From Ignavibacteria bacterium (lineage in GTDB: Bacteria > Bacteroidota > Ignavibacteria > Ignavibacteriales > SURF-24), in contig JAAXKN010000017.1 of assembly GCA_025612375.1 (NCBI GenBank), positions 1 through 64,000 on the forward strand: 64,000 nt of DNA, written 5' to 3'. Of this stretch, positions 35,919 through 44,600 are shown piece after piece. The notes below the pieces were generated by a model that searched no databases, was not told where the DNA came from, and saw nothing but the letters and a program-made list of their open reading frames with translations. Each line of letters begins with the position of its first letter. The stretch's first letter is position 1. The translations under genes and the position numbers were made by a program.

Positions 35919-38384
35919 ATGTTTGCTGAGATCGTTTTTCCGCTTCCCTTCAGGAACGTGTTTACATATTCGGTTCCAAATGAACTCATCCCTCTGGCAA
36001 GGACGGGTGTAAGAGCCGTCGTGCCCTTCGGTAAAAGAATTCTTACCGGCTTCATCATTAATGTTACAGATAAAACCACGGTTGAAGATAAAGTTAAGCC
36101 CATTCAGGATATTCTAGACGCAAGCCCCATCTTCACACAGGAATCACTCAAATTTTATGAATGGATTTCAGGCTACTACCTGAGCTCGCTTGGCGAAGCC
36201 CTCAGAAACTCCGTGCCCTACGGCCTTGACGTTGAATCGAAAAAAAAGATTGTAAGCGATAAACTCTTCTGCCAGAAGCTCCTTTCAGAGGAAACCGACA
36301 AGTCGTCAGTAAAAAGCCGGATCTTAAAAATATTGTCGGAGCAGGAAGTCGTAACTCTCAGCTTTCTGCAGAAGGAAGTAAAAAAGAAAAATATCTATTC
36401 CTTACTCCGCAGCCTCGAAAAATCCGGCGCCCTGACGGTCCTGGATGAGCTGGAAAAAGCAAAGGTGTCGGTTAAGAAGGTTAAATTTGTTAAGCTTGCA
36501 CTTTCAGCCGATGAAACCTACGAGGCTTTTCCTGAAATTGAAAAACGCTCGCCAAAACAGCTCGTAATCCTTATGGAACTGCTTTCAGATAAAGGAGATG
36601 GCGTGGCCCTGGCCGATATACTGAAAAAAACAAACACTTCCAAAAGCTCTGTCGATGCACTCGTGGAAAAGAATCTCGTTGAAATATTCGATCGCGAGGT
36701 GGAACGCAGCTACTCTGAAGCCTATTCTGAAGAATTCCAGGAGCTTACGCTTACCCCGGCCCAGGAGGCCATTAGACAGGAAGTCTCCTGCAGCATTAAG
36801 GAGCAGAACTTCCAGACATTCCTTCTCCACGGCGTAACTGGAAGCGGGAAGACGCAGGTCTATATTGAACTGGCAAAAGAGGCGCACGCAATAGGTAAAA
36901 ACGTCTTAATCCTTGTGCCTGAAATTTCCCTTACCCCCCAGATCACCTCCCGGCTTTATAACAATTTCGGCAGCAAGGTTGCCGTCGTCCATAGCCGCAT
37001 GTCCCTGGGTGAAAGATACGACACATGGCGGGGAATTATTGCAGGCCGGTTCACCGTCGTCGTAGGCGCGCGCTCCGCACTCTTTGCACCGCTGGACAAT
37101 ATAGGACTCATTGTAGTCGATGAAGAGCACGACTCGAGCTACAAAAACCACGAGAACGTTCCAAAGTACCAGGCCCGCGATGCTGCCGTAATAAGGGGCA
37201 GCATATGCCAGTGCCCCGTTGTTCTCGGCTCTGCCACGCCTTCGGTTGAAAGCATGTATAACGCCAGGCTCGGCAAGTACAGGCTTCTTGAACTTAAGGA
37301 AAGAGTTGATGAGGCCAGGCTGCCCGAAATCAGGCTCGTCAACGTTTCGGTCGAAAAAAAGAAAAAGCAGATGGAAAGCGTTTTTTCCAAACCTCTTTTA
37401 AACGAAATTGAAAAAAGGCTCAAGAAAAAAGAAGGCGTTATAATTCTTCAGAACCGCAGGGGATTTGCAACACAGGTATACTGCGAGGACTGCGGAGAGG
37501 TGGAAACGTGCGAAAACTGCTCGGTCCCCCTTGTATTCCATATTAACCGGAACATCCTCCAGTGCCATTACTGCGGCTACTACAAACCCGTTCCGAATGC
37601 CTGCACACACTGCGGGTCGTTAAAAATTAAATATTACGGCACGGGTACGCAAAGAGTGGAAGACGAGATCTCATACTACTTCCCCGAGGCAAGGATTGAA
37701 AGAATTGACTCCGACTCCACGAGCAAAAAAGGCGCCCTGGGCTTCATACTGAATAAGTTCAGAAAAGGGGAGGTCGATATCCTTGTCGGAACACAGATGG
37801 TCTCCAAAGGGCTGGACTTCTCAAACGTCACGCTCGTTGGCGTTGTGGCCGCCGAGACGAGCCTCTGGCTTCCGGACTTCAGGGCTGATGAGAGAACTTT
37901 TCAGCTATTGACACAGGTATCCGGTCGCGCGGGACGAAGCAAGGCAGAAGGGGAAGTTGTTATACAGACGCAGAACGACAAGCATTTTGTGCTGCAGAAG
38001 GTTGTTGAAAACGATTATCTCTCTTTCTATGAAAGGGAAATTGAGGTGCGCGAAAAGATGGATTATCCCCCTTTCAGCCGCCTCTGCCTTATCGAAGCGC
38101 GCGATGAAAGCGATGAGATGGCCCGTGGAGCCATAAACGATTTCTATGAGCACCTTCAGAAGTACCGCAATGGACTTATGATCACACCTCCATCTGAGGC
38201 TATGATAGCAAAGCTCAAGAACAATTACAGGTTCCACATCCTGATCAAAAGCGATAAAAAAACTGACCCCGGCGGCGCAATTCTCAGAAACGCGGTCCTT
38301 AACTCATTTATTAATTTTAACCGGATGTCGCGCTATAGAAATATCAGGCTCTTCTTCGATATTGACCCGCAGAGCATAGTATAA
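35919..38384 (+). CDS. priA: Primosomal replication protein N' (PriA helicase)
   Basis: Reloads the replicative helicase at stalled forks; a 3'-5' superfamily 2 helicase. 821 residues. An N-terminal DNA 3'-end-binding domain (FPLPFRNVFTYSVP) is followed by winged-helix-like parts. Then come Walker A GVTGSGKTQVY, Walker B VVDEEHDSSYK, motif III GSATPS and the zinc-binding cysteines CEDCGEVETCENC...CHYC...CTHC. Late helicase motifs are LVGTQMVSKGLDF and QVSGRAGRS. The ATG follows TGGAAGA. It stands between two terminators as a single unit. Confidence 0.97.
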   Translation: MFAEIVFPLPFRNVFTYSVPNELIPLARTGVRAVVPFGKRILTGFIINVTDKTTVEDKVKPIQDILDASPIFTQESLKFYEWISGYYLSSLGEALRNSVPYGLDVESKKKIVSDKLFCQKLLSEETDKSSVKSRILKILSEQEVVTLSFLQKEVKKKNIYSLLRSLEKSGALTVLDELEKAKVSVKKVKFVKLALSADETYEAFPEIEKRSPKQLVILMELLSDKGDGVALADILKKTNTSKSSVDALVEKNLVEIFDREVERSYSEAYSEEFQELTLTPAQEAIRQEVSCSIKEQNFQTFLLHGVTGSGKTQVYIELAKEAHAIGKNVLILVPEISLTPQITSRLYNNFGSKVAVVHSRMSLGERYDTWRGIIAGRFTVVVGARSALFAPLDNIGLIVVDEEHDSSYKNHENVPKYQARDAAVIRGSICQCPVVLGSATPSVESMYNARLGKYRLLELKERVDEARLPEIRLVNVSVEKKKKQMESVFSKPLLNEIEKRLKKKEGVIILQNRRGFATQVYCEDCGEVETCENCSVPLVFHINRNILQCHYCGYYKPVPNACTHCGSLKIKYYGTGTQRVEDEISYYFPEARIERIDSDSTSKKGALGFILNKFRKGEVDILVGTQMVSKGLDFSNVTLVGVVAAETSLWLPDFRADERTFQLLTQVSGRAGRSKAEGEVVIQTQNDKHFVLQKVVENDYLSFYEREIEVREKMDYPPFSRLCLIEARDESDEMARGAINDFYEHLQKYRNGLMITPPSEAMIAKLKNNYRFHILIKSDKKTDPGGAILRNAVLNSFINFNRMSRYRNIRLFFDIDPQSIV

Positions 38385-38390
38385 AAAAAT

Positions 38391-38420
38391 ACCCTGAAAG
38401 CCTTTTCCATCTTTCAGGGT
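38391..38420. terminator. Bidirectional terminator between priA and the Yip1-family gene
   Basis: ACCCTGAAAG (38391-38400) and CTTTCAGGGT (38411-38420) form a perfect 10-bp stem. A-rich sequence on the left serves as a T-tract for leftward transcripts; the right side is AAATAAAATG. Confidence 0.8.
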
Positions 38421-38446
38421 AAATAAAATGATCCCATTCTTTCAGG

Positions 38447-39280
38447 CTACATAGCCAGGAAACTTAATGCCGGTACCGCCTTTGCAATTCCGAGCGTGAT
38501 AAAGCTCCAGATGATCCAGATGCCGAAGACCACGGCGAAGTATTTGCCCATGGCTTTTGAATGAAACATCCTGGCCAGTCCTATGCTTGTAATTGCAAGT
38601 CCCCATATCCCTATCACGTCCAGCTTATACATCAGCATTCCTGCAAGTGTATTTTTATCCGCATTCATGAATGCGCCAACGCTGGTACCCATGAGGAACT
38701 TCCTCGTCAAAAGGGAAGCCAGGACCATCAGAACCGTTCCTATGATGGCAATGTAATATGACATTCCGTTTGCAGAAAGCGCCGACTGGTACGTACCCTC
38801 TCCTTTAAGCACAAAGCGGCTGAAGAGAAAGTATATCCCCGTTACAATAAAGAACATAATGGAAACGGCGAACAGCGTGGATATGGCTCCGAAGATTGCC
38901 GCTGCTGCACCCGTGCCGAATTCATCCATCCTTTCGCGGTTCTTTTCAATCTGCTCATCTGCCATTTCGCGCGTAAGCTGCCCTTTTTCAACCATCTCGT
39001 TAAATGTCTTTTCAATTGAGGCAATCTGCTTTTGCCTTATTTCGTATCTGATATCAGGGTTGCTCATTAGAATGATGTTTGCAAGTATTGCAATAACTAT
39101 CATCAGGCTTAAAGGCATAAGCCAGTCAGTTACGCGTGGCGGAAACTTTGACATCTGCTCAAAAGTCCGCACGGGGTTTGTAATAATACCAACAACTTTG
39201 TCGGAATGGCTAAGTTCTTCCTGGTCGGTTTCCGGTGCCTGTTCAGGAATCAATGGTTCAGGATTATGAATCTCATCCAT
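38447..39280 (-). CDS. Yip1 family membrane protein
   Basis: 277 residues. A cytoplasmic acidic N-terminus (NPEPLIPEQAPETDQEE) is followed by about five hydrophobic helices. The pattern VVGIITNPVRTFEQM near residue 30 and the polar-interrupted helices match bacterial Yip1-domain (DUF1282-like) proteins. A charged, coiled-coil-prone loop (about 80-125, with EKNRERMDEF) separates helices one and two. Function is unknown in bacteria. Good ribosome-binding site (GGAGAG). Monocistronic. Confidence 0.75.
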   Translation of the reverse strand: MDEIHNPEPLIPEQAPETDQEELSHSDKVVGIITNPVRTFEQMSKFPPRVTDWLMPLSLMIVIAILANIILMSNPDIRYEIRQKQIASIEKTFNEMVEKGQLTREMADEQIEKNRERMDEFGTGAAAAIFGAISTLFAVSIMFFIVTGIYFLFSRFVLKGEGTYQSALSANGMSYYIAIIGTVLMVLASLLTRKFLMGTSVGAFMNADKNTLAGMLMYKLDVIGIWGLAITSIGLARMFHSKAMGKYFAVVFGIWIIWSFITLGIAKAVPALSFLAM

Positions 39281-39443
39281 ATTTGACCTCTCTCCGGTTG
39301 TTAAAAAATTTTACGGAAGGGCTCAAGAGTAAAAAAGATAAATTATCTGACATAATTTACTGAAATATTTTTAAAAGTAAACACACATCCGGCACAAATG
39401 TAATATTATTAAGCTTCCCAGACAAGCCTCAGAAACCTTAGAA

Positions 39444-39785
39444 TCAGCGGAATTTGTTCATAAAAAGCCCCGCCATACCGTGAAAAAAAACGATGAGTGC
39501 CATAAGAATCCCCTTCCAGTTATCGCCTACGGTCTGTCCATGGATGCTTGTCTGTGAGAATTTATAAATTACAAAGACCGAAATAATAATAATGCCGAGT
39601 GTTAGATTGCCTGTTTTGTAGAACAGAGTAAGTTCGCGTTCGCCAGGCTGAACTCTGCGTGCTCTCAGGTACAAAGGCAGAAAAGCCAGCAGGGCAAGCG
39701 AGGCAAGCCCCTTCATCCCGAAGAGAAGAACCAGAGTAATTGCAATTGCGCCTACAATAGCCTCATAGAAATACCTGAACAGCAT
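39444..39785 (-). CDS. Small membrane protein, unknown function
   Basis: 113 residues with four hydrophobic segments (IVGAIAITLVLLFGM, LASLALLAFLPLYL, LTLGIIIISVFVIY and GILMALIVFFHGMAGLFM) separated by short polar loops (RARRVQPGERE). AAAGGAGG precedes the ATG with good spacing. No family recognised. It is divergent to the tryptophanase operon across a 207-bp spacer holding a G-quadruplex motif. Confidence 0.65.
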   Translation of the reverse strand: MLFRYFYEAIVGAIAITLVLLFGMKGLASLALLAFLPLYLRARRVQPGERELTLFYKTGNLTLGIIIISVFVIYKFSQTSIHGQTVGDNWKGILMALIVFFHGMAGLFMNKFR

Positions 39786-39892
39786 TTTTATCCCTCCTTT
39801 GAAGTTGATGCATCATGGATGTTCGTAGTAAAATGTAGGTTATGCGCAATATATTGTCAAGCCCCAAAGGCCCCGGGCTAATCATTTCAGCT

Positions 39893-39913
39893 CCCATCCT
39901 CCCACCCCCTCCC
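39893..39913 (-). promoter_or_regulatory. G-quadruplex-forming motif in the divergent promoter region
   Basis: On the minus strand four runs of at least three Gs are separated by loops of 1, 1 and 5 nt (plus-strand C-runs at 39893-39895, 39901-39903, 39905-39909 and 39911-39913). It lies 80 bp before the tryptophanase ATG and 108 bp before the ATG of the divergent membrane protein gene. Confidence 0.5.
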
Positions 39914-39992
39914 AAATTGTTTACTTGCCTTCTAAAGCTTAAAGCGCTATGTTTAAGATTACAAAAAGCCAATCTTAAACTTAAGGGAGAAT

Positions 39993-41363
39993 ATGAAAAC
40001 CATTATTGAACCTTTTAAGATTAAATCTGTTGAACCGATCAGATTTACTACAAAAGAAGAAAGGATTGAAATCCTGAAAACCGCAGGCTACAACCCATTC
40101 TTAATCCATGCTGAAGACGTGATAATTGACCTCCTTACCGATAGCGGCACTTCTGCTATGAGCGCCAAACAGTGGGCAGGCATTATGGACGGTGATGAAT
40201 CCTACGCGGGCGCAAAAAGCTTCTTCCGCTTTGAAGCCGCCGTTAAGAAAATAACAGGAATGAAATATATCATCCCTACACATCAGGGCAGGGCAGCCGA
40301 AAAGATCCTCTTCTCCATTACAGGAGGCGAAGGAAAATATTTCCCCAATAATACACATTTTGACACCACAAGGGCTAATGTTGAATTTACAAAGGCTGAG
40401 GCATTCGACCTTCTCAACGAGGTTGGCAAACATCCTGAAATCAGGGCCGATTTCAAGGGAAATATGGATATTGAGGCACTTGAGAGGTTTATTAAGGAAA
40501 AGGGAAGTCAGAATATCCCCCTCTGCATGATTACCGTTACTAACAATTCCGGCGGCGGCCAGCCGGTATCAATGCAGAATATCAGGGAAACTAAAGCCGT
40601 CTGCCAGAAGTACGGCATCCCGCTCTTTCTGGACGCATGCCGCTTTGCCGAGAACGCTTATTTTATAAAGAAAAGGGAAAAAGGCTACGAAAATAAATCT
40701 GTGCTCGAAATCGCTCAGGAAATGTTTTCCTATGCCGACGGATGCACAATGAGCGCAAAGAAAGATGCCCTCGTCAATATCGGCGGATTCCTCGCAATGA
40801 ATGACGACACGCTTGCTATGCTCTGCCGAAACCTCCTTATTGTAACAGAAGGGTTCCCGACATATGGCGGCCTGGCAGGACGCGACCTTGAGGCTATTGC
40901 ACAGGGGCTCGAAGAGGTCCTCGACGAGCATTACCTTCAGTACAGAATCAGAAGCGTTGAGTACCTGGGAGAAAAACTCCTCTCGGCCGGTGTCCCGATG
41001 ATCGAACCCCCGGGCGGGCACGCAATTTATCTCGACGCAAAAAGATTTCTGCCCAATGTTCCGCAGAGTGAGTTCCCGGGACAGTCAATTGTATGCGAGC
41101 TCTACACAGAGGGCGGCATAAGGTCGGTTGAAATCGGAAGCGTCATGTTCGGCAAGTACGGCTCTGATGGAAAACTCATTCCGCCTCCAATGGAACTCGT
41201 GCGCCTTGCAATTCCAAGACGCGTTTATACGCAAAGCCATATAGATTATGTGGCCGAGATAGTAATTGATGTTTTTAATAAAAGGGAATGCTTGAAGGGC
41301 TACAGGCTTACTTATGAGGCCCCTATGCTCAGGCATTTTACCGCCAGATTTGAACAATTATAA
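39993..41363 (+). CDS. tnaA: Tryptophanase (tryptophan indole-lyase)
   Basis: PLP enzyme that splits tryptophan into indole, pyruvate and ammonia. 456 residues, the same length and numbering as tyrosine phenol-lyase. The PLP lysine lies in MSAKKD (256-257); THQGRAAE binds the phosphate. The three specificity positions are tryptophanase-type: Asp124 (FDTT; Thr in the phenol-lyase), Ile381 (VEIGS; Arg in the phenol-lyase) and His448 (LRHFTARF; Phe in the phenol-lyase). It is the first gene of a five-gene operon; the next gene starts 6 nt later. AAGGGAGA lies before the ATG. No tnaB permease is nearby. Confidence 0.93.
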   Translation: MKTIIEPFKIKSVEPIRFTTKEERIEILKTAGYNPFLIHAEDVIIDLLTDSGTSAMSAKQWAGIMDGDESYAGAKSFFRFEAAVKKITGMKYIIPTHQGRAAEKILFSITGGEGKYFPNNTHFDTTRANVEFTKAEAFDLLNEVGKHPEIRADFKGNMDIEALERFIKEKGSQNIPLCMITVTNNSGGGQPVSMQNIRETKAVCQKYGIPLFLDACRFAENAYFIKKREKGYENKSVLEIAQEMFSYADGCTMSAKKDALVNIGGFLAMNDDTLAMLCRNLLIVTEGFPTYGGLAGRDLEAIAQGLEEVLDEHYLQYRIRSVEYLGEKLLSAGVPMIEPPGGHAIYLDAKRFLPNVPQSEFPGQSIVCELYTEGGIRSVEIGSVMFGKYGSDGKLIPPPMELVRLAIPRRVYTQSHIDYVAEIVIDVFNKRECLKGYRLTYEAPMLRHFTARFEQL

Positions 41364-41369
41364 AAGTAT

Positions 41370-42194
41370 ATGGAAGTTAAAAAGAAATATTCGTTTACAA
41401 ATAACAGGCAGCTCTGGAGAATTCTCCTTTCGGAATCAAATAAGCTGATTATTGAAGACCGCAGCCCGGAAGAAAAACAGGCTTTCTTCAACTGCCTCGA
41501 CGCCGCAACGGGCGGGGAAATATTCAGGAATTTTCAGCTTGATGAAAAATTCTGGGTCGGCATTGAAGCTATATATAAAGACATAATTTATTTCCATAAG
41601 TACGCTAAACCCGATATGCCGGGCCACAAGGAAATTATTGCCTTCGACATCGTGGAACAGAAGATCCTCTGGCACGAAGAGAACCTCTCATGGCTTTTTG
41701 TACATGAGGATAAGGTCTACGCCTTCAGACAGAAGTTTGAAGGATGGGATTTCTTCAGCCTCGATTACAGAACAGGAGAGGTGACGGAAGAACTTGGAAA
41801 TGACGCCGAAAAGGTGAACTCCATCAGAGACTCAATAGACGAAATGGAGAAATACCGCGGATACCTTTTCCCTGAGACTTTTCACCAGGATAAAATTGAA
41901 GACATTGAAATAAAGCAGATAATTGAAGAAATTACTAATGGCCGCGACGTTGCCGGAAACATTGAATATATTAAGTACAGTCACCTCCTTTTATTCAGTT
42001 TCTATGCAAGGGTGTTTGAACAAAGCCTGGTTAACAGGTTCCTGTGCGCGGATACAAGGACGGGGAAAATAATTTTTGAAGACGTGCTCAACGCAAACGC
42101 AAATGCATTTGTGCCCGATTCATTTTTTATGAAAGATAACCTTATTTTCCTACTTAAGGAAAAAAAGGAACTCATAGTTTGCTCAGTTGAATAA
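41370..42194 (+). CDS. DUF4905 family protein
   Basis: 274 residues, soluble, rich in Trp, Phe and Tyr and in beta-strands. The repeated pattern FNCLDAATGGEIFRNFQL, IIAFDIVEQKILWHE, FFSLDYRTGEVTEEL and LCADTRTGKIIFED looks like PQQ/beta-propeller blades. I match it to the Bacteroidetes family DUF4905 from memory. The function is unknown. It is packed between tnaA (6 nt) and the AMMECR1 gene (15 nt), so it is translated from the same message. Confidence 0.75.
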   Translation: MEVKKKYSFTNNRQLWRILLSESNKLIIEDRSPEEKQAFFNCLDAATGGEIFRNFQLDEKFWVGIEAIYKDIIYFHKYAKPDMPGHKEIIAFDIVEQKILWHEENLSWLFVHEDKVYAFRQKFEGWDFFSLDYRTGEVTEELGNDAEKVNSIRDSIDEMEKYRGYLFPETFHQDKIEDIEIKQIIEEITNGRDVAGNIEYIKYSHLLLFSFYARVFEQSLVNRFLCADTRTGKIIFEDVLNANANAFVPDSFFMKDNLIFLLKEKKELIVCSVE

Positions 42195-42209
42195 ATAAGG
42201 GAACGTTTA

Positions 42210-42773
42210 ATGGAATTGTCAGATGAAGAGAAAAGGATCCTCTTAGAAGCCGCACGTGAGTCCATTATAGGCTACTTTAAGGGCGAAGGCCTTCCCCCGC
42301 AGGCGGATTACGAAAACCACCCGGTCTTAAAGGAACATGCAGGGGCTTTTGTAACGCTTACTAAGGATAAGGCCCTGCGGGGCTGCATTGGCTATATTAT
42401 AGCTGATGACCCTCTTTTTCTGACAGTCTGCGACGCGGCCCGCAAGGCTGCATTTACCGACCCGAGGTTTGATGCCCTCGGTCAGAATGAACTTGATAAG
42501 GTGGAACTCGAAATTTCTGTCCTTTCCCCTCCTTTTAAGATGAAAAGCTACGATGAGATTGTGCTTGGAAAACATGGAGTTATTCTGGAAGACCTGGGAC
42601 GAAGAGCACTTCTTCTGCCGCAGGTTCCCATTGAACACCGTATGAATAAGGACGAGTACCTCTCGGCCCTCTGCGAAAAGGCCGGACTGCCATCTAATCT
42701 CTGGCAGAAGAGGAACTTAAATATGCTGCTCTTTACGGCAAGTGTTTTTTCTGAAGAGGAAATGGGAGGTTAG
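42210..42773 (+). CDS. amrA: AMMECR1 domain protein (AmmeMemoRadiSam system protein A)
   Basis: 187 residues. The invariant LRGCIGYI motif of AMMECR1 is present (residues about 58-65), followed by DARKAAFTDPRF and the C-terminal IEHRMNKDEYLSALC region. The family occurs with MEMO and a radical SAM protein in a conserved but biochemically undefined system. AAGGGAACG precedes the ATG. The MEMO gene begins 4 nt after the stop. The usual third partner, the radical SAM protein, is not in this window. Confidence 0.92.
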   Translation: MELSDEEKRILLEAARESIIGYFKGEGLPPQADYENHPVLKEHAGAFVTLTKDKALRGCIGYIIADDPLFLTVCDAARKAAFTDPRFDALGQNELDKVELEISVLSPPFKMKSYDEIVLGKHGVILEDLGRRALLLPQVPIEHRMNKDEYLSALCEKAGLPSNLWQKRNLNMLLFTASVFSEEEMGG

Positions 42774-42777
42774 AAGT

Positions 42778-43596
42778 ATGGAGACAGTCAGACCGCCTGC
42801 TGTTGCGGGCATGTTTTATCCGTCAGATGAAAAAAAGTTAAAAGACGAAGTCAGGTTTCTTCTCGATGCCGCAGGAAGCGAAGAAGCCCCCGGAAGCGTT
42901 ACTGCTATTGTGGTCCCGCACGCGGGATATATATATTCCGGCAGAACGGCCGCTTATGCATATAATATGGTAAGGAATAAAACCTATGAGACCGTGGTCA
43001 TAATCTCCCCCAGCCACAGGGAGTATTTCCCCGGTGTCTCGGTCTACAGCGGGGATGCCTACAGTACCCCCCTTGGAGTTGTTCCTGTCAATAAGACAAT
43101 GCGCGAGGAGCTTACACGCGATGCAAAGCTGATCTTTCAGGGCGTCGAGGGCCACCGCCAGGAGCACGCTCTCGAAGTACAGCTCCCTTTTTTACAGATG
43201 GTGCTTAAGGATTTTAATATACTCCCTATTGTCATTGGCGACCAGAAGGAGGAGTTCTTGAATGAGCTTTCCGAACGTCTCTCTAAAGTTGTTAACGATA
43301 AAACTCTCATAGTTGCAAGTTCCGACCTGTCGCACTTCCATTCGAAAATGGAGGCCGACCGCCTGGATTCAATTGTGGAGAAAAGAATCAGCCAGTTCGA
43401 TTACCAGACTCTCTTAAGGGATCTGCATAACAACAATTGCGAAGCCTGCGGCGGAGGCCCTATTGTGGCCGCAATGAGAACGGCTGACCTCCTGAACGTC
43501 AGAAAAGCAAAGGTTCTTAACCGCAGCGATTCCGGTGACGTGACGGGTGATAATTCAGAAGTCGTGGGATATCTTTCGGCTGTAATATATGAGTGA
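42778..43596 (+). CDS. amrB: MEMO family protein (AmmeMemoRadiSam system protein B)
   Basis: 272 residues from the ATG at 42778, chosen over the 12-codon-longer frame because GGGAGG lies 9 nt upstream and homologues begin near RPPAVAGMFYP. MEMO proteins share the fold of class III extradiol dioxygenases. The histidines expected at the metal site are visible in VVPHAGYIYSG, SPSHREY and SDLSHFHSKM, with CEACGGGP near the C-terminus. GHRQEHALEVQLPFLQ is the family signature. Bacterial substrates are unknown. The stop overlaps the start of the DUF2520 gene by 8 nt. Confidence 0.93.
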   Translation: METVRPPAVAGMFYPSDEKKLKDEVRFLLDAAGSEEAPGSVTAIVVPHAGYIYSGRTAAYAYNMVRNKTYETVVIISPSHREYFPGVSVYSGDAYSTPLGVVPVNKTMREELTRDAKLIFQGVEGHRQEHALEVQLPFLQMVLKDFNILPIVIGDQKEEFLNELSERLSKVVNDKTLIVASSDLSHFHSKMEADRLDSIVEKRISQFDYQTLLRDLHNNNCEACGGGPIVAAMRTADLLNVRKAKVLNRSDSGDVTGDNSEVVGYLSAVIYE

Positions 43597-44554
43597 TATA
43601 GCAGTTGTTGGAGCCGGAAAGGCAGCGGCGTCTCTTGCAAACGGCCTGGTGACAAAAAATGAGAACGTGGCCTGCATTATAAGCAAAAGCCTCAGGTCTG
43701 CACGCGACCTTGCAAACAGATTAGGGATCAGAAATTATTCGGACTCTCTGGCAGATATCCCAAAGTGGATCCGTATCGTTTTTATCGCTGTACCCGACAG
43801 GGCTATATCCCGCATAGCCGAAGAACTTTCCATGTACGACCTGGACTTTCCGAACACACTTTTCTGCCACCTTTCAGGTGCGCAGAATATTTCACTTCTT
43901 GAACCCTTGAGGGAAAAAGGAGCCCATACGGCATCACTGCACATTATGCAGTCGTTCCCTTCAAAAAACTTCGTTGAATTAAGGGGCGCATTTGCAGCAG
44001 TTGAATCTTCCACACCCGAGGCTGAGAAGACGTTCTTCGAACTTGCTGAAAAGCTCGAGATGCGCCCTTTTGTAATAGGCTCTGAAGACAAGATATTCTA
44101 TCACATTGCTGGCGTGTTTGCTTCCAACTTCCTCATCGCAAACCTTTACCACGCCCAGCAGGCCTTTAACAAAAGCAGAATTGAAGGCGTGGATTTCTTT
44201 TCACTCATAAAGCCGATCGTAAAATCAACACTTGCAAACGCGGATAAGGACGGCGTTATCAGGGCGCTTTCAGGACCCGTGGAAAGAAACGACCTGGAAG
44301 TAGTTAAAAATCATCTTTCTGTCCTGAAAAAGGCCTCAAGGGAAAACGGGGAGGAAGGGGGGATGGATAACATTTACCTCAACTATATCTGCCAGTCCTT
44401 AAGCCTTCTTGAAATTACAAAAATTAAAAACCCGTCTGATGTGGAAAGCTACAAAAAGCTGCGCGAGCTTTTAATCTGCGAGCTTAAGGAAGCGGTGGAA
44501 AAGGAAGCCCGGTGTCCAAAGCCCAAAGTCCATAACAATACAAAAAAGCCGTAA
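43589..44554 (+). CDS. Rossmann / DUF2520 domain oxidoreductase-like protein
   Basis: 321 residues: an N-terminal NADP-type Rossmann fold (IAVVGAGKAAASLANGL, VFIAVPDRAISRIAEEL) and a helical C-terminal DUF2520 domain resembling the dimerisation domain of ketopantoate reductase-like enzymes (FYHIAGVFASNFLIANL, LSGPVERND). The reaction is not established. It is translationally coupled to the MEMO gene (8-nt overlap) and closes the operon at the terminator at 44548. Its tail (KEARCPKPKVHNNTKKP) is basic and probably disordered. Confidence 0.85.
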   Translation: MSDIAVVGAGKAAASLANGLVTKNENVACIISKSLRSARDLANRLGIRNYSDSLADIPKWIRIVFIAVPDRAISRIAEELSMYDLDFPNTLFCHLSGAQNISLLEPLREKGAHTASLHIMQSFPSKNFVELRGAFAAVESSTPEAEKTFFELAEKLEMRPFVIGSEDKIFYHIAGVFASNFLIANLYHAQQAFNKSRIEGVDFFSLIKPIVKSTLANADKDGVIRALSGPVERNDLEVVKNHLSVLKKASRENGEEGGMDNIYLNYICQSLSLLEITKIKNPSDVESYKKLRELLICELKEAVEKEARCPKPKVHNNTKKP

Positions 44555-44577
44555 AGAATCTTCCTTACGGCTTTTTT
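44548..44577. terminator. Bidirectional terminator closing the tryptophanase operon
   Basis: GCCGTAA (44548-44554) pairs with TTACGGC (44565-44571), followed by six Ts rightward and preceded by six As for leftward transcripts of the PEGA gene. The left arm contains the DUF2520 stop codon. Confidence 0.88.
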
Positions 44578-44600
44578 AATTATATCAGAATTTTTGAATC

